A stretch of 64,000 bases of DNA from Streptomyces monashensis (GCF_001866665.1 NZ_MLYO01000062.1:1-64000); one strand, 5' to 3'; counted from the first letter of the stretch, positions 8,220-17,295 are shown. The notes: generated by a model from the sequence alone, not told the origin. Numbers and translations: made by a program.

Positions 8220-9335
8220 GTGACGGCGACCTCCAGCTTCACCGGCGACGCGAACCCCTACTCGGGCGGTGACCCGTACGCCGACTACCGCACCGCCGAC
8301 TTCCCCTTCACCCAGTACGCCAACCTCGCCGACCGGCAGCTCGGCGCGGGCGTGGTCGCCGCCAACGACGAGTTCTTCGCCCAGCGCGAGAACCTGCTGG
8401 TGCCCGAGCGGGCCGAGTTCGACCCCGAGCACTTCGGCCACAAGGGCAAGATCATGGACGGCTGGGAGACCCGCCGCCGGCGCGGTGTCTCCGCCGAGCA
8501 CCCGTGGCCGACCGCCGAGGACCACGACTGGGCGCTGGTCCGTCTCGGCGCGCCCGGCGTGATCCGCGGGATCGTCGTCGACACCGCCCACTTCCGCGGC
8601 AACTACCCGCAGGCCGTCTCCGTCGAGGCCGCGTCCGTCCCCGGCTCGCCCTCTCCCGAGGAACTGCTCGGCGACGACGTGAAGTGGACGACGATCGTCC
8701 CGCGCACCGCGGTCGGCGGCCACGCGGCGAACGGCTTCGCCGTCTCCGCCGAGCAGCGCTTCACGCACCTGCGCGTCAACCAGCACCCCGACGGCGGCAT
8801 CGCGCGCCTGCGCGTGCACGGCGAGGTCGTCCCCGACCCCGCGTGGCTGTCGGTGCTGGGCACCTTCGACGTGGTCGCGCTGGAGAACGGCGGCCAGGTC
8901 GAGGACGCCTCCAACCTCTTCTACTCCCCGGCCACCAACACCATCCAGCCGGGCCGTTCCCGCAAGATGGACGACGGCTGGGAGACCCGCCGCCGCCGTG
9001 ACCTGGGCAACGACTGGATCCGCTACCAGCTGGCCGGCCAGTCCCAGATCCGCGCGATCGAGATCGACACCGCCTATCTGAAGGGCAACAGCGCCGGCTG
9101 GGCGTCGGTCTCCGTGCGCGACGGCGAGGACGGCGAGTGGACGGAGATCCTTCCCCGCACCCGCCTGCAGCCCGACACCAACCACCGCTTCGTGCTGCCC
9201 GCCCCGGCCGTCGGCACGCACGCGCGCGTGGACATCTTCCCCGACGGCGGCATCTCCCGCCTGCGGCTGTTCGGCTCCCTGACCGAGGACGGCGCGGCCC
9301 GGCTCGCCGCCCGCCACCAGGAACTGGGCGGCTGA
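8220..9335 (+). CDS. alc: Allantoicase
   Basis: Converts allantoate to ureidoglycolate and urea. The 371-residue protein has the two internally repeated allantoicase domains: KIMDGWETRRRRG near residue 80 recurs as KMDDGWETRRRRD near residue 250, and IVVDTAHFRGNYPQ recurs as IEIDTAYLKGNSAG. The second pathway step directly follows allB. The GTG start at 8220 is preceded by GGAAAGG at a rather long distance of about 14 bases. No ureidoglycolate lyase gene is present, so the next step must be encoded elsewhere. Confidence 0.93.
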   Translation: MTATSSFTGDANPYSGGDPYADYRTADFPFTQYANLADRQLGAGVVAANDEFFAQRENLLVPERAEFDPEHFGHKGKIMDGWETRRRRGVSAEHPWPTAEDHDWALVRLGAPGVIRGIVVDTAHFRGNYPQAVSVEAASVPGSPSPEELLGDDVKWTTIVPRTAVGGHAANGFAVSAEQRFTHLRVNQHPDGGIARLRVHGEVVPDPAWLSVLGTFDVVALENGGQVEDASNLFYSPATNTIQPGRSRKMDDGWETRRRRDLGNDWIRYQLAGQSQIRAIEIDTAYLKGNSAGWASVSVRDGEDGEWTEILPRTRLQPDTNHRFVLPAPAVGTHARVDIFPDGGISRLRLFGSLTEDGAARLAARHQELGG

Positions 9336-9454
9336 CCCACCCCGCGCGTGGGGCGCCCCGGCCTGGACAGCACCGGGCGCCCCGCGTGTCACCCGTACGG
9401 CCCCGATTCCGGCCGCCCGGAACCCACGGGCCCGGGTCCGGCGTTCTTCCCCAC

Positions 9455-10282
9455 GTGACCCTTCAGCAAGAGATCGTCGGCAACGCCATGCAGATGGCGG
9501 TCGTCAGCCTGCAACCCGGCCAGACCGTGTACTGCGAGGCCGGGAAGTTCCTCTTCAAGACGACGAACGTGACCATGGAGACGCGCCTGTCCGGCCCGTC
9601 CGCAAACGGCAGCGGCGGCCGGCAGGGGCAGGGCGGCGCGGGCGGCGGCGGGATGGGCGGCCTGCTGCGCCAGGCCATGGGCACCGCCATGCAGGTGGGC
9701 CAGCGCGCGCTCGCGGGCGAGTCGCTGGCGTTCCAGTACTTCACCTCCCAGGGCGGCCAGGGCACGGTCGGCTTCGCGGGCGTCCTGCCCGGCGAGATGC
9801 GCGCGCTGGAACTCGACGGCAGGCGCGCGTGGTTCGCCGAGAAGGACGCCTTCGTGGCCGCCGAGTCCACCGTCGAGTTCGGCATCGCCTTCGCCGGCGG
9901 CCGCACCGGCATGAGCGGCGGCGAGGGCTTCGTCCTGGAGAAGTTCACCGGGTACGGCACGGTGATCATCGCCGGCGCGGGCAACTTCATCGATCTCAAC
10001 CCGGCCGACTTCGGCGGCCGCATCGAGGTCGACACCGGCTGCGTGGTCGCCTTCGAGGAGGGCATCCAGTACGGCGTCCAGCGCATCGGCGGCCTCAACC
10101 GCCAGGGACTCATGAACGCCGTCTTCGGCGGCGAGGGCCTGTCCCTGGCCACCCTGGAGGGCAACGGCCGGGTGATCCTGCAGTCCCTCACCATCGAGAG
10201 CCTCGCCAACGCCCTGAAGAAGGCCCAGGGCGGTGACAAGCAGGGCCCGACCGGCGGGCTGTTCTCCACGCACGCGGGCTGA
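9455..10282 (+). CDS. AIM24 / TIGR00266-type protein
   Basis: A 275-residue beta-rich protein of the AIM24 family. Characteristic stretches are LQPGQTVYCEAGKFLF near the N-terminus, a Gly-rich insertion (residues about 48-70), and the C-terminal FIDLNPADFGGRIEVDTGCVVAFE. The biochemical role of bacterial members is unknown. GTG at 9455 lies 119 bases after the alc stop; no good ribosome-binding site is visible and an earlier in-frame start is possible. It has no evident link to allantoin breakdown. Confidence 0.8.
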   Translation: MTLQQEIVGNAMQMAVVSLQPGQTVYCEAGKFLFKTTNVTMETRLSGPSANGSGGRQGQGGAGGGGMGGLLRQAMGTAMQVGQRALAGESLAFQYFTSQGGQGTVGFAGVLPGEMRALELDGRRAWFAEKDAFVAAESTVEFGIAFAGGRTGMSGGEGFVLEKFTGYGTVIIAGAGNFIDLNPADFGGRIEVDTGCVVAFEEGIQYGVQRIGGLNRQGLMNAVFGGEGLSLATLEGNGRVILQSLTIESLANALKKAQGGDKQGPTGGLFSTHAG

Positions 10283-10356
10283 ACCGATGAGTTCCGGGGG
10301 CCGGCGGGGTCCGCAGTGGTGACAGCAGACCCCGCACCCGGAAGAAGGCACCCCTC

Positions 10357-10983
10357 ATGGGTAAGCTCGTCTCCACTCTTTTCGTCACCCTCGACGGCGT
10401 CTACCAGGGCCCGGGCGGCCCCGGCGAGGACACCCGGGACGGCTTCACGCAGGGCGGCTGGAGCTTTCCGCTCGGCGACGACGACTCCGGCCGCTTCGTC
10501 ACCGGGGTCTTCGAGCGCGCCGACGCCTTCCTGCTCGGCCGCCGTACGTACGACATCTTCGCCGCCTACTGGCCGCGGGTGACCGACCCGGCCAACCCCT
10601 TCGCCTCCCGCCTCAACACCCTGCCCAAGTACGTCGTCTCCGCCACCCTCCAGGATCCCGCGTGGTCCGGCACCACGGTGCTCGGCGGCGACCTCGCCAA
10701 GGAGGTCCAGGCCCTCAAGGAGCGCACCGACGGCGAACTCCAGGTGCACGGCAGCGGCGCCCTCGTGCGCTCCCTGATCGGCCTGCGCCTCCTCGACACC
10801 CTGCACCTGCTGACCTTCCCGGTCGTCCTCGGCTCCGGCCGCCGGCTGTTCCCGGACGGCACGGCCCCCACCCGCTTCCGGCACACCGGCGGCCACGTCA
10901 CCGGTTCGGGCGTCTCCCTCCAGACGTACGACCTGGCGGGCGACCCGGAGTACGGCTCGTACGACCTCCCCGAGGACGCCTGA
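10357..10983 (+). CDS. Dihydrofolate reductase family protein (RibD C-terminal fold)
   Basis: A 208-residue protein with the fold shared by DHFR and the RibD reductase domain. It begins MGKLVSTLFVTLDGVYQGP, carries LLGRRTYDIFAAYWP near residue 55, and has TFPVVLGSGRRLFPDG near residue 155. Such proteins are widespread in actinomycetes and usually bind NADPH, but their substrates are mostly unknown. GAAGAAGG precedes the ATG. A single-gene unit, 74 bases after the AIM24 gene. Confidence 0.82.
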   Translation: MGKLVSTLFVTLDGVYQGPGGPGEDTRDGFTQGGWSFPLGDDDSGRFVTGVFERADAFLLGRRTYDIFAAYWPRVTDPANPFASRLNTLPKYVVSATLQDPAWSGTTVLGGDLAKEVQALKERTDGELQVHGSGALVRSLIGLRLLDTLHLLTFPVVLGSGRRLFPDGTAPTRFRHTGGHVTGSGVSLQTYDLAGDPEYGSYDLPEDA

Positions 10984-11108
10984 GGCCGGCCCCGACCCCC
11001 GGCCGGCAAATCCCTGGCCGAAGATCGTCGCCGCCGGTACGGTGAGCCCGCCCCGTGCGAGCCGCCGACGTCTCCGCACCCCCACCGGAGACCGGGAGAG
11101 CCGCCCGC

Positions 11109-12020
11109 ATGTCCTCGATCGCCGTACCGGGCGCCGCCGCCGCGCCCCGCCGCGCCTGGCACACCGACCTGCCCGTCCTGCTCGTCGCGGTCTGCTGGGG
11201 CGCCAGCTATCTCGCCGCGAAGGACATCGTCACCGCCCGTACGGTGCTCGCCGTCCTCGTGCTGCGCTTCGCGCTCGCCGTGCCCGTCCTGGCCGTCACC
11301 GGCCGCCGTGCCCTGCGCGCGCTCACCGGCGCCCAGTGGCGCGGCGCGGCCCTGCTCGGGCTGATCCTCAGCGGGATCTTCCTGCTGGAGACCTACGGCG
11401 TCGTCCGCACCTCGGCGACCAACGCGGGTCTGATCATCAGCCTCACCATGATCTTCACCCCGCTCGCCGAGGCCGCCGTCACCCGCACCCGGCCCACCCC
11501 GGCCTTCCTCGGCGCGGCGCTGCTGTCGGTCCTCGGCGTCGTCCTGCTCACCCAGGGCGGCGGCGTCACCCGGCCCTCGTCCGGCGACCTGCTGATGCTG
11601 CTCGCCGCGCTCGCCCGCACCGTGCACGTCCTCGCGATGTCCCGCACCAGGGCCGTACAGGGAGCGGCCGCGCTGCCGCTCACCACGGTCCAACTCGGCG
11701 CGTCCGTCGCCGTCTTCGCCCTGCTGTCGGCCCTCTCCGGCACTCCGGCGCCGTGGACGGTCGCGGCGGACCTCGGCGCCCGGGACTGGGCCGGGCTGCT
11801 GTTCCTGGCCGTGCTGTGCACGGTGTTCGCCTTCTTTGTGCAGATGTGGGCGGTGCGCCGTACGTCCCCCTCGCGGGTCGGGCTGCTGCTCGGCACCGAA
11901 CCGCTGTGGGCGGCCGCGACCGGCATCGCGCTCGGCGGCGAACGGCTCGGCACGCTCGGCCTGGCCGGGGGTGCGCTGGTGCTCGCGGGGACCGCGTGGG
12001 GGCGCAGGGCGGCAGGTTAA
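11109..12020 (+). CDS. EamA/DMT-family transporter
   Basis: A 303-residue inner-membrane protein with about ten hydrophobic helices in two EamA halves. The opening LPVLLVAVCWGASYLAAKDIV is the usual first helix, and the second half ends with GLLLGTEPLWAAATGIALGGERLG. Members export amino acids, metabolites or drugs; no substrate can be inferred here. ATG at 11109 is preceded by GGGAG at a good distance; an in-frame ATG or GTG upstream would add residues without homology. Stands alone between two unrelated genes. Confidence 0.85.
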   Translation: MSSIAVPGAAAAPRRAWHTDLPVLLVAVCWGASYLAAKDIVTARTVLAVLVLRFALAVPVLAVTGRRALRALTGAQWRGAALLGLILSGIFLLETYGVVRTSATNAGLIISLTMIFTPLAEAAVTRTRPTPAFLGAALLSVLGVVLLTQGGGVTRPSSGDLLMLLAALARTVHVLAMSRTRAVQGAAALPLTTVQLGASVAVFALLSALSGTPAPWTVAADLGARDWAGLLFLAVLCTVFAFFVQMWAVRRTSPSRVGLLLGTEPLWAAATGIALGGERLGTLGLAGGALVLAGTAWGRRAAG

Positions 12021-12068
12021 CTTTCTGAAAACTCAGCGGACTTGAAGGGAAAATCTTCAACGTTGTCG

Positions 12069-12097
12069 TTGACATGCCAACGTCTACGCGCGTCATC
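12069..12097 (+). promoter_or_regulatory. Putative promoter of the secreted RNase gene
   Basis: A consensus -35 TTGACA (12069-12074) is followed after about 17 bases by a weak -10 around GTCATC (12092-12097). It overlaps an imperfect dyad TTCAAC (12056-12061) and GTTGAC (12068-12073). It lies just before the ATG at 12106. Confidence 0.45.
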
Positions 12098-12105
12098 ATG
12101 GGGGC

Positions 12106-12501
12106 ATGAGATTCCCCCCACGCACCACTCGCATCGGCGCCGCAGCCGCGCTCCTGTCCGCCCTCGTCGTCGGCGGCACCGTCACCGCCACCTCGGCGAA
12201 CGCCGCGGCCGACTCGGTCGGCAGCATCTGCTACAGCGCCCTGCCGTCGCAGGCTCACGACACCCTGAACCTGATCGCCCAGGGCGGCCCGTACCCGTAC
12301 TCGCAGGACGGCGTCGTCTTCTCCAACCGTGAAGGCGTCCTGCCCAGCCAGGCGTCCGGGTACTACCACGAGTACACCGTGATCACGCCCGGTTCGCCCA
12401 CGCGCGGCGCCCGGCGCATCGTCACCGGAGAGCAGTCCCAGGAGGACTACTACACCTCCGACCACTACGCGACGTTCAACCTGGTCGACTTCGGATGCTG
12501 A
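12106..12501 (+). CDS. Secreted guanyl-specific ribonuclease, RNase Sa type
   Basis: A 131-residue precursor. Residues 1-34 form a Sec signal peptide ending in SANAAA. The mature part closely resembles S. aureofaciens RNase Sa from memory, which cleaves RNA after guanosine. The catalytic set is present: Glu89, Arg100, Arg104 and His120 correspond to Glu54, Arg65, Arg69 and His85 of RNase Sa, and Cys42 and Cys131 would form its single disulfide. No barstar-like inhibitor gene lies beside it, so any inhibitor must be encoded elsewhere. A strong terminator hairpin follows. Confidence 0.93.
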   Translation: MRFPPRTTRIGAAAALLSALVVGGTVTATSANAAADSVGSICYSALPSQAHDTLNLIAQGGPYPYSQDGVVFSNREGVLPSQASGYYHEYTVITPGSPTRGARRIVTGEQSQEDYYTSDHYATFNLVDFGC

Positions 12502-12586
12502 GCCGACGTACCGGACCCGGAAGAACGGCGCGACAGCGGTGACGCGGTAGACGAACCGCGTCCGACGTACTCGAGCACCTGTCCAC

Positions 12587-12627
12587 CTCGCCCCGCGGCC
12601 TCCCCCCACTCCGGGCCGCGGGGCGAG
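12587..12627 (+). terminator. Terminator hairpin after the RNase gene
   Basis: CTCGCCCCGCGGCC (12587-12600) pairs perfectly with GGCCGCGGGGCGAG (12614-12627) across a 13-base loop. No T-run follows. It separates the RNase gene from the two-component pair. Confidence 0.8.
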
Positions 12628-12684
12628 CGGCGTCCGCACCGCCGCCGGCCGGGATCCCGACGCGCGTCGCGCGGGAGCCGTACG

Positions 12685-12707
12685 AAAGTCGGCGATCTCG
12701 CGACTTT
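12685..12707. promoter_or_regulatory. Palindromic candidate operator before the histidine kinase
   Basis: AAAGTCG (12685-12691) and CGACTTT (12701-12707) form a perfect dyad with a nine-base centre. It lies about 60 bases upstream of a TAGATT -10 box (12755-12760) that is itself eight bases before the GTG start. The position fits autoregulation by the NarL-type regulator encoded downstream. Confidence 0.5.
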
Positions 12708-12768
12708 GGTAGCCGATCCCGCGCGCGGGGCGGCCGACAGAGGCGGGCTCTGCGTAGATTTGTCGACC

Positions 12769-14040
12769 GTGAGTGAAGACCGACCCCAGCCGGCCCAGGT
12801 TTGGGCCCCCGTCCCCGGGGACGGGCTGCGCCGCTGGATGCTCCCGTCGGCCGTGGTGCGGGAACTGGACCCGGACGCGGTCCCCGAGGGCCGCCGGCCA
12901 CGCCGCACGGCCCGGGACTGGGCCGTCGACACCTGCTGCTTCCTGATGGTCGTCCTGCTGTACCTGGTGACCGCGGTGTCCCTGGTGCAGCACCCCGACG
13001 TGCCCGAGGGGCTCGTCGTCGCCGACGGGGTGCTGGGCGGCCTGTCCTGCCTCGCCGTCTGGGTGCGCCGCCGCTGGCCGGTCGGCCTCGCCGTCGCGAT
13101 GATCCCCGTCGGCCTCGTCTCCTCGACCGCGGGCTGGGCCGAACTGGCCGCCCTGTTCACCGTCGCCGTGCACCGGCCCTTCCGGTACGTCGCCTGGACC
13201 GCCGGCGCCACCCTCGCCTTCGCCCCCCTCTACTACTGGCTGCGCCCCGAGACCGGACTGCCGTACGTGGCCTCCCTGGTCTTCGCGCTGCTGCTCACCG
13301 TCTGTGTCGTCGGCTGGGGCATGTTCGTGCGCTCCAAGCGGCTGCTGATGATGAGCCTGCGGGACCGGGCGCACCGCGCGGAGACCGAGGCGCGGCTGCG
13401 CGCCGAGCAGGCCCAGCGCCTCGCGCGTGAGGACATCGCGCGCGAGATGCACGACGTGCTCGCCCACCGGCTGACCCTGCTGAGCGTGCACGCCGGAGCC
13501 CTGGAGTTCCGGCCGGACGCGCCGCGCGAGGAGATCGCGCGGGCCGCCGGTGTCATCCGGGAGAGCTCCCACGAGGCCCTCCAGGACCTGCGGGAGATCA
13601 TCGGCGTGCTGCGCACCGGCGGCTCCGACGACGCGGCCGGCGGCCGCCCGCAGCCCACGCTCGCCGCGCTCGAACCGCTCGTCGCCGAGTGCCGCGAGGC
13701 CGGCATGAAGATCACGCTCGACCATCGCGTCGCCGACCCCGGCGCCGTACCCGCCTCCGTCGGCCGCACCGCCTACCGCATCGCGCAGGAGGCCCTGACC
13801 AACGCCCGCAAGCACGCCCCCGGTGCCGAGGTCACCCTCCGCCTCACCGGCACCTGCGGCGACGGCCTCGCGATCACCGTCACCAACCCGCCGCCCGAGT
13901 CCGAGGCCCCGCCCGTCCCCGGCTCCGGCCAGGGCCTGATCGGCCTCACGGAACGCGCGACGCTGGCCGGCGGCCGGCTGCAGCACGGCACCACACCCGA
14001 CGGCGGCTTCGAGATCCGGGCCTGGCTGCCCTGGGGGTGA
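12769..14040 (+). CDS. Sensor histidine kinase (DesK/NarL type)
   Basis: A 423-residue membrane kinase. A cytoplasmic lead of about 60 residues precedes four or five transmembrane helices (about 65-195), then a short coiled linker and a HisKA_3 domain. His228 in the phospho-acceptor box DIAREMHDVLAH is the predicted site, and the C-terminal ATPase has QEALTNARKHA and GSGQGLIGLTER. GTG at 12769 has no Shine-Dalgarno, but TAGATT ends eight bases upstream, so the transcript may be leaderless. It pairs with the response regulator 95 bases downstream. Signal unknown. Confidence 0.9.
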   Translation: MSEDRPQPAQVWAPVPGDGLRRWMLPSAVVRELDPDAVPEGRRPRRTARDWAVDTCCFLMVVLLYLVTAVSLVQHPDVPEGLVVADGVLGGLSCLAVWVRRRWPVGLAVAMIPVGLVSSTAGWAELAALFTVAVHRPFRYVAWTAGATLAFAPLYYWLRPETGLPYVASLVFALLLTVCVVGWGMFVRSKRLLMMSLRDRAHRAETEARLRAEQAQRLAREDIAREMHDVLAHRLTLLSVHAGALEFRPDAPREEIARAAGVIRESSHEALQDLREIIGVLRTGGSDDAAGGRPQPTLAALEPLVAECREAGMKITLDHRVADPGAVPASVGRTAYRIAQEALTNARKHAPGAEVTLRLTGTCGDGLAITVTNPPPESEAPPVPGSGQGLIGLTERATLAGGRLQHGTTPDGGFEIRAWLPWG

Positions 14041-14135
14041 ACGGGCGGGGCCCCGGGCCGCCGCTCCCGGCCGGCCACGAGGGACGGCCCGGCTCCGGCG
14101 CCATGGGCCGTGCGAACCGTGATTACGTTGGGCCC

Positions 14136-14807
14136 ATGACGCCGATCAGACTCCTCCTCGTAGACGACGACCCCTTGGTGCGCACCGGACTCGCGCTGAT
14201 GATGGGCGGGGCCGAGGACATCGAGATCGTCGGGGAGGCCGCCGACGGCACCGAGGTCGAGGAACTCGTCGGGCGCACCCGTCCCGACGTCGTCCTGATG
14301 GACATCCGCATGCCGTCGGTGGACGGGCTCGCCGCGACCCGACTGCTCCGCGCGCGTGCGGACGCCCCGCAGGTCGTGGTGCTCACCACCTTCCACGCGG
14401 ACGAACAGGTGCTGCGCGCCCTGCGCGCCGGCGCCGCCGGGTTCGTCCTGAAGGACACCGCGCCCGCGGAGATCGTCGACGCCGTGCGCCGGGTCGCCGC
14501 CGGGGAACCGGTGCTGTCGCCCGCCGTCACCCGCCAGCTGATGCGGCACGCGGCGGGCACCGCCGCCGACTCCCGCCGCTCACGCGCGCGTGAGCGGCTC
14601 GCCGAGCTGGGCGACCGTGAGCGGGAGGTCGCCGTCCTGGTCGGCCGGGGCCTGGCCAACGCCCAGATCGCCGCCGAGCTCTTCATGAGCGTGGCCACCG
14701 TCAAGACCCATGTCTCGCGCATCCTCGCCAAGCTCGGCCTCAACAACCGGGTCCAGATCGCCCTGCTCGCCTACGACGCGGGACTGCTCGACGAGGACGG
14801 GCGCTGA
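14136..14807 (+). CDS. NarL/LuxR-family response regulator
   Basis: A 223-residue two-domain regulator. The receiver domain begins IRLLLVDDDPLVRTG, with Asp56 in LMDIRMP as the phosphorylation site and Lys in FVLKDT. The LuxR HTH is at the C-terminus (LGDREREVAVLVGRGLANAQIAAELFMSVATVKTHV, given here only as a span near residues 160-195). It is the partner of the kinase just upstream. A TACGTT sequence ends six bases before the ATG and no Shine-Dalgarno is seen, so this gene may also have its own leaderless promoter. Targets are unknown apart from the palindrome upstream of the pair. Confidence 0.9.
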   Translation: MTPIRLLLVDDDPLVRTGLALMMGGAEDIEIVGEAADGTEVEELVGRTRPDVVLMDIRMPSVDGLAATRLLRARADAPQVVVLTTFHADEQVLRALRAGAAGFVLKDTAPAEIVDAVRRVAAGEPVLSPAVTRQLMRHAAGTAADSRRSRARERLAELGDREREVAVLVGRGLANAQIAAELFMSVATVKTHVSRILAKLGLNNRVQIALLAYDAGLLDEDGR

Positions 14808-14945
14808 GACTCGACGGGGACGGGCGCTGAAGAGCGGGCACGTGCCGAGAACGGGTGGCCGGGGCGGGCACTAACGTCGCGTGCCGTGCGTTGTCCCGGT
14901 ACCGGCGCACGTCCGGTGGCCTCGGGGGAGTCCGGAAGGGGAGCT

Positions 14946-16130
14946 GTGGACAGGCAACAGTCGGTGGATCTGGGGGAGTTCGAGCAAGCGCTGCACGAGG
15001 ACCCGCATCCGGTGTACGCCCGGCTGCGCGCGCAGGGCCCTGTGCACCGTGTCCGGCTGCCCGGCTGGAGCGAGGACGCCTGGCTGGTCGTGGGGTACGA
15101 GGCGGCGCGGACGGCCCTCGCCGACCCCCGGCTGGTCAAGGACACCACCAAGATCGGCGTGACCATCATGGAGCGGGACATGGTCGGCGATCATCTGCTG
15201 GCCACCGATCCACCCCAGCACACCCGGCTGCGCGCGCTCGTCACGCGCGCGTTCACGATGCGCCGGGTCGAGCAACTGCGCCCGCGCATCCAGCAGATCA
15301 CCGATGAACTGCTGGACGAGATGCTCCCGGCGGGCCGCGCCGACCTGATCGGCTCGCTCGCCTACCCGCTGCCCATCACGGTCATCTGCGAACTGCTCGG
15401 CGTGCCGGACATGGACCGCGCGGAGTTCCGCAAGATGTCCACCGAGGTGGTCGCGCCGGCCGACGTGGAGACGGAGCAGTCCGCGGTCGTCCGCCTCGGC
15501 GAGTACCTCACGGAGCTGATCGAGGACAAGCGCCGCTCCGGCCCCACCGACGACCTGCTGAGCGACCTGATCCGCACCACCGCCGAGGACGGCGACCGGC
15601 TCTCCGCGCGGGAACTGCGCGGCATGGCCTTCCTGCTGCTGATCGCCGGCCACGAGACCACCGTCAACCTCATCGGCAACGGCGTCCACGCCCTCCTCAC
15701 CCATCCCGACCAACTCGCCGCCCTGCGGGCCGACATGAGCCTCCTGGACGGCGCCGTGGAGGAGATGCTGCGCTACGAGGGCCCGGTGCACAGCGCCACG
15801 TACCGGTTCGCCGGCGAGCCCCTGGAGATCGGCGGCACACCGATCGGGAAGGGCGAGCACGTGGTGGTCGGCCTCACCGCGGCCCAGCGCGACGACGGCC
15901 GTTACGACGACCCCGACCGCTTCGACATCCGCCGCGACACCCGGGGCCATCTCGCCTTCGGCCACGGCATCCACTTCTGCCTCGGCGCACCCCTGGCCCG
16001 CCTGGAGGGCCGCATCGCCATCGGCACCCTCCTGCGCCGCGCCCCCGGCCTCGCACTCGACGGCACCCCGGGCGCGTGGCTGCCGGGGCTGCTGATGCGC
16101 GGGATGCGCAACCTCCCCCTGCGCTGGTGA
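14946..16130 (+). CDS. Cytochrome P450
   Basis: A 394-residue soluble bacterial P450. The I-helix motif is LIAGHETT, the ExxR appears in YEG/ATYR context (EEMLRYEGPVHSATYR), and the haem-binding loop FGHGIHFCLGAPLARLE holds the proximal Cys345. GTG at 14946 was chosen because GGAAGGGGAG lies directly upstream; longer starts add non-conserved residues. It does not sit in a recognisable biosynthetic cluster, and no ferredoxin or ferredoxin reductase is adjacent. The substrate is unknown; related CYP105/CYP107-like enzymes hydroxylate macrolides, terpenoids or xenobiotics. Confidence 0.92.
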   Translation: MDRQQSVDLGEFEQALHEDPHPVYARLRAQGPVHRVRLPGWSEDAWLVVGYEAARTALADPRLVKDTTKIGVTIMERDMVGDHLLATDPPQHTRLRALVTRAFTMRRVEQLRPRIQQITDELLDEMLPAGRADLIGSLAYPLPITVICELLGVPDMDRAEFRKMSTEVVAPADVETEQSAVVRLGEYLTELIEDKRRSGPTDDLLSDLIRTTAEDGDRLSARELRGMAFLLLIAGHETTVNLIGNGVHALLTHPDQLAALRADMSLLDGAVEEMLRYEGPVHSATYRFAGEPLEIGGTPIGKGEHVVVGLTAAQRDDGRYDDPDRFDIRRDTRGHLAFGHGIHFCLGAPLARLEGRIAIGTLLRRAPGLALDGTPGAWLPGLLMRGMRNLPLRW

Positions 16131-16213
16131 CCGGCCCCTGACGCCGGCCTGGGGTGCGGGCCGGGCCGGCGTTGGGCCCGCCGTCGTGCCCCCGCCCCCG
16201 AGCCGGGCCGCCG

Positions 16214-17236
16214 TCAGCCGTACGACGGCTGTACCCGGTCCGGGACCTCCGTGAGGGCGACCGGGCGGTGCTCGCGGCGGGAGATCTCGCAGGCCTCGGC
16301 GATCCGCAGCGCCTGGAGGGCCTCGTGGCCGTCGCAGGGGTTCGGCCGCTCGCCGCGCACCACGTCGACGAAGGCGTTCAGCTCGGCCTCGTAGGCGGGC
16401 CCGAACCGCTCCAAGAAGCCCGTCCACGGCGTGTCCGCGGGCGGCGGCCCGCTCGGCTCGGTCGAGGCGAGCGGCGTACGGTCGTCCAGTCCCACCACGG
16501 CCGTGTCCCGCTCCCCGGCCAGCTCCATGCGCACGTCGTAGCCGGCGCCGTTGAGCCGGGTCGCGCTCACCGTGGCCAGCGTGCCGTCGTCGAGCGTGAG
16601 CAGGGCTGCGCCGGTGGCCACGTCGCCGGCCTCGCGGAACATCGCGGGCCCGGTGTCCGACCCGGCGGCGTACACGTCCACCACCTCACGGCCGGTCACC
16701 CAGCGCAGCACGTCGGCGTCGTGGATCAGCGTGTCCCGGAACAGCCCGCCGGACAGCCTCAGCCAGTCGGCCGGGGGAGGGGCCGGGTCGCAGGTCAGCG
16801 CCCGTACGGTGTGCAGCCGCCCGAGCCGTCCCGAGCGCACCGCCTCCCGGGCGCCGGCGTACCCCGCGTCGAAGCGCCGCTGGAACCCCATCTGAAGGAT
16901 CGTTCCGGCGCGCTCCACCTCGGTGAGCGCCTGCAGGGTGCCGGGCAGGTCGAGCGCGATCGGCTTCTCGCAGAAGACCGGCAGGCCCGAGCGCGCCGCC
17001 CGGCCGATCAGCTCGGCGTGTGCCGCCGTCGCCGTGGTGATCACCACCGCGTCCACGCCCCAGGTGTAGATCTCGTCCACCCCCGGGGCCGCCGTCTCGC
17101 CCAGCCGGTGCGCCAGTTCCTGGGCGCGCACGGGATCCGCGTCCGTCAGGATCAGCGAGCCGACCTCGCGGTGGCGGCTGAGCGTTCTCGCGTGAAGGGT
17201 GCCGATGCGGCCCGTACCGATGACCCCGATGCGCAT
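16214..17236 (-). CDS. Gfo/Idh/MocA-family oxidoreductase, inositol dehydrogenase-like
   Basis: A 340-residue NAD(P)-dependent dehydrogenase. The Rossmann motif GVIGTGRIG starts at residue 3, the catalytic EKPIALD motif is near residue 96, and the substrate-binding DTLIHDADVLRW is near residue 168. Closest in style to myo-inositol 2-dehydrogenases, but polyol or sugar specificity cannot be fixed. ATG at 17236 begins the Rossmann strand. It is divergent from a GntR regulator that is followed by a sugar ABC transporter, and a 17-bp operator lies 43 bases upstream, so it is probably the catabolic enzyme for the imported substrate. Confidence 0.87.
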   Translation of the reverse strand: MRIGVIGTGRIGTLHARTLSRHREVGSLILTDADPVRAQELAHRLGETAAPGVDEIYTWGVDAVVITTATAAHAELIGRAARSGLPVFCEKPIALDLPGTLQALTEVERAGTILQMGFQRRFDAGYAGAREAVRSGRLGRLHTVRALTCDPAPPPADWLRLSGGLFRDTLIHDADVLRWVTGREVVDVYAAGSDTGPAMFREAGDVATGAALLTLDDGTLATVSATRLNGAGYDVRMELAGERDTAVVGLDDRTPLASTEPSGPPPADTPWTGFLERFGPAYEAELNAFVDVVRGERPNPCDGHEALQALRIAEACEISRREHRPVALTEVPDRVQPSYG

Positions 17237-17278
17237 GGAAACAAAGTGAGGGCGGACCCCGCGCGCTGTCAATGCATA

Positions 17279-17295
17279 TGTCCGGACAATCGGAC
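17279..17295. promoter_or_regulatory. Operator copy 1 of the GntR regulator
   Basis: TGTCCGGACAATCGGAC contains the dyad GTCCG-N6-CGGAC. The identical 17 bases recur at 18129-18145 upstream of the transporter genes. This copy lies in the divergent gap between the dehydrogenase and the regulator. Confidence 0.75.

Noticed and set aside
9137-9454. Longer version of the AIM24 gene starting inside alc
   Set aside because: The extra residues are an Arg/Pro-rich shadow of the allantoicase frame; homology begins at the GTG at 9455.
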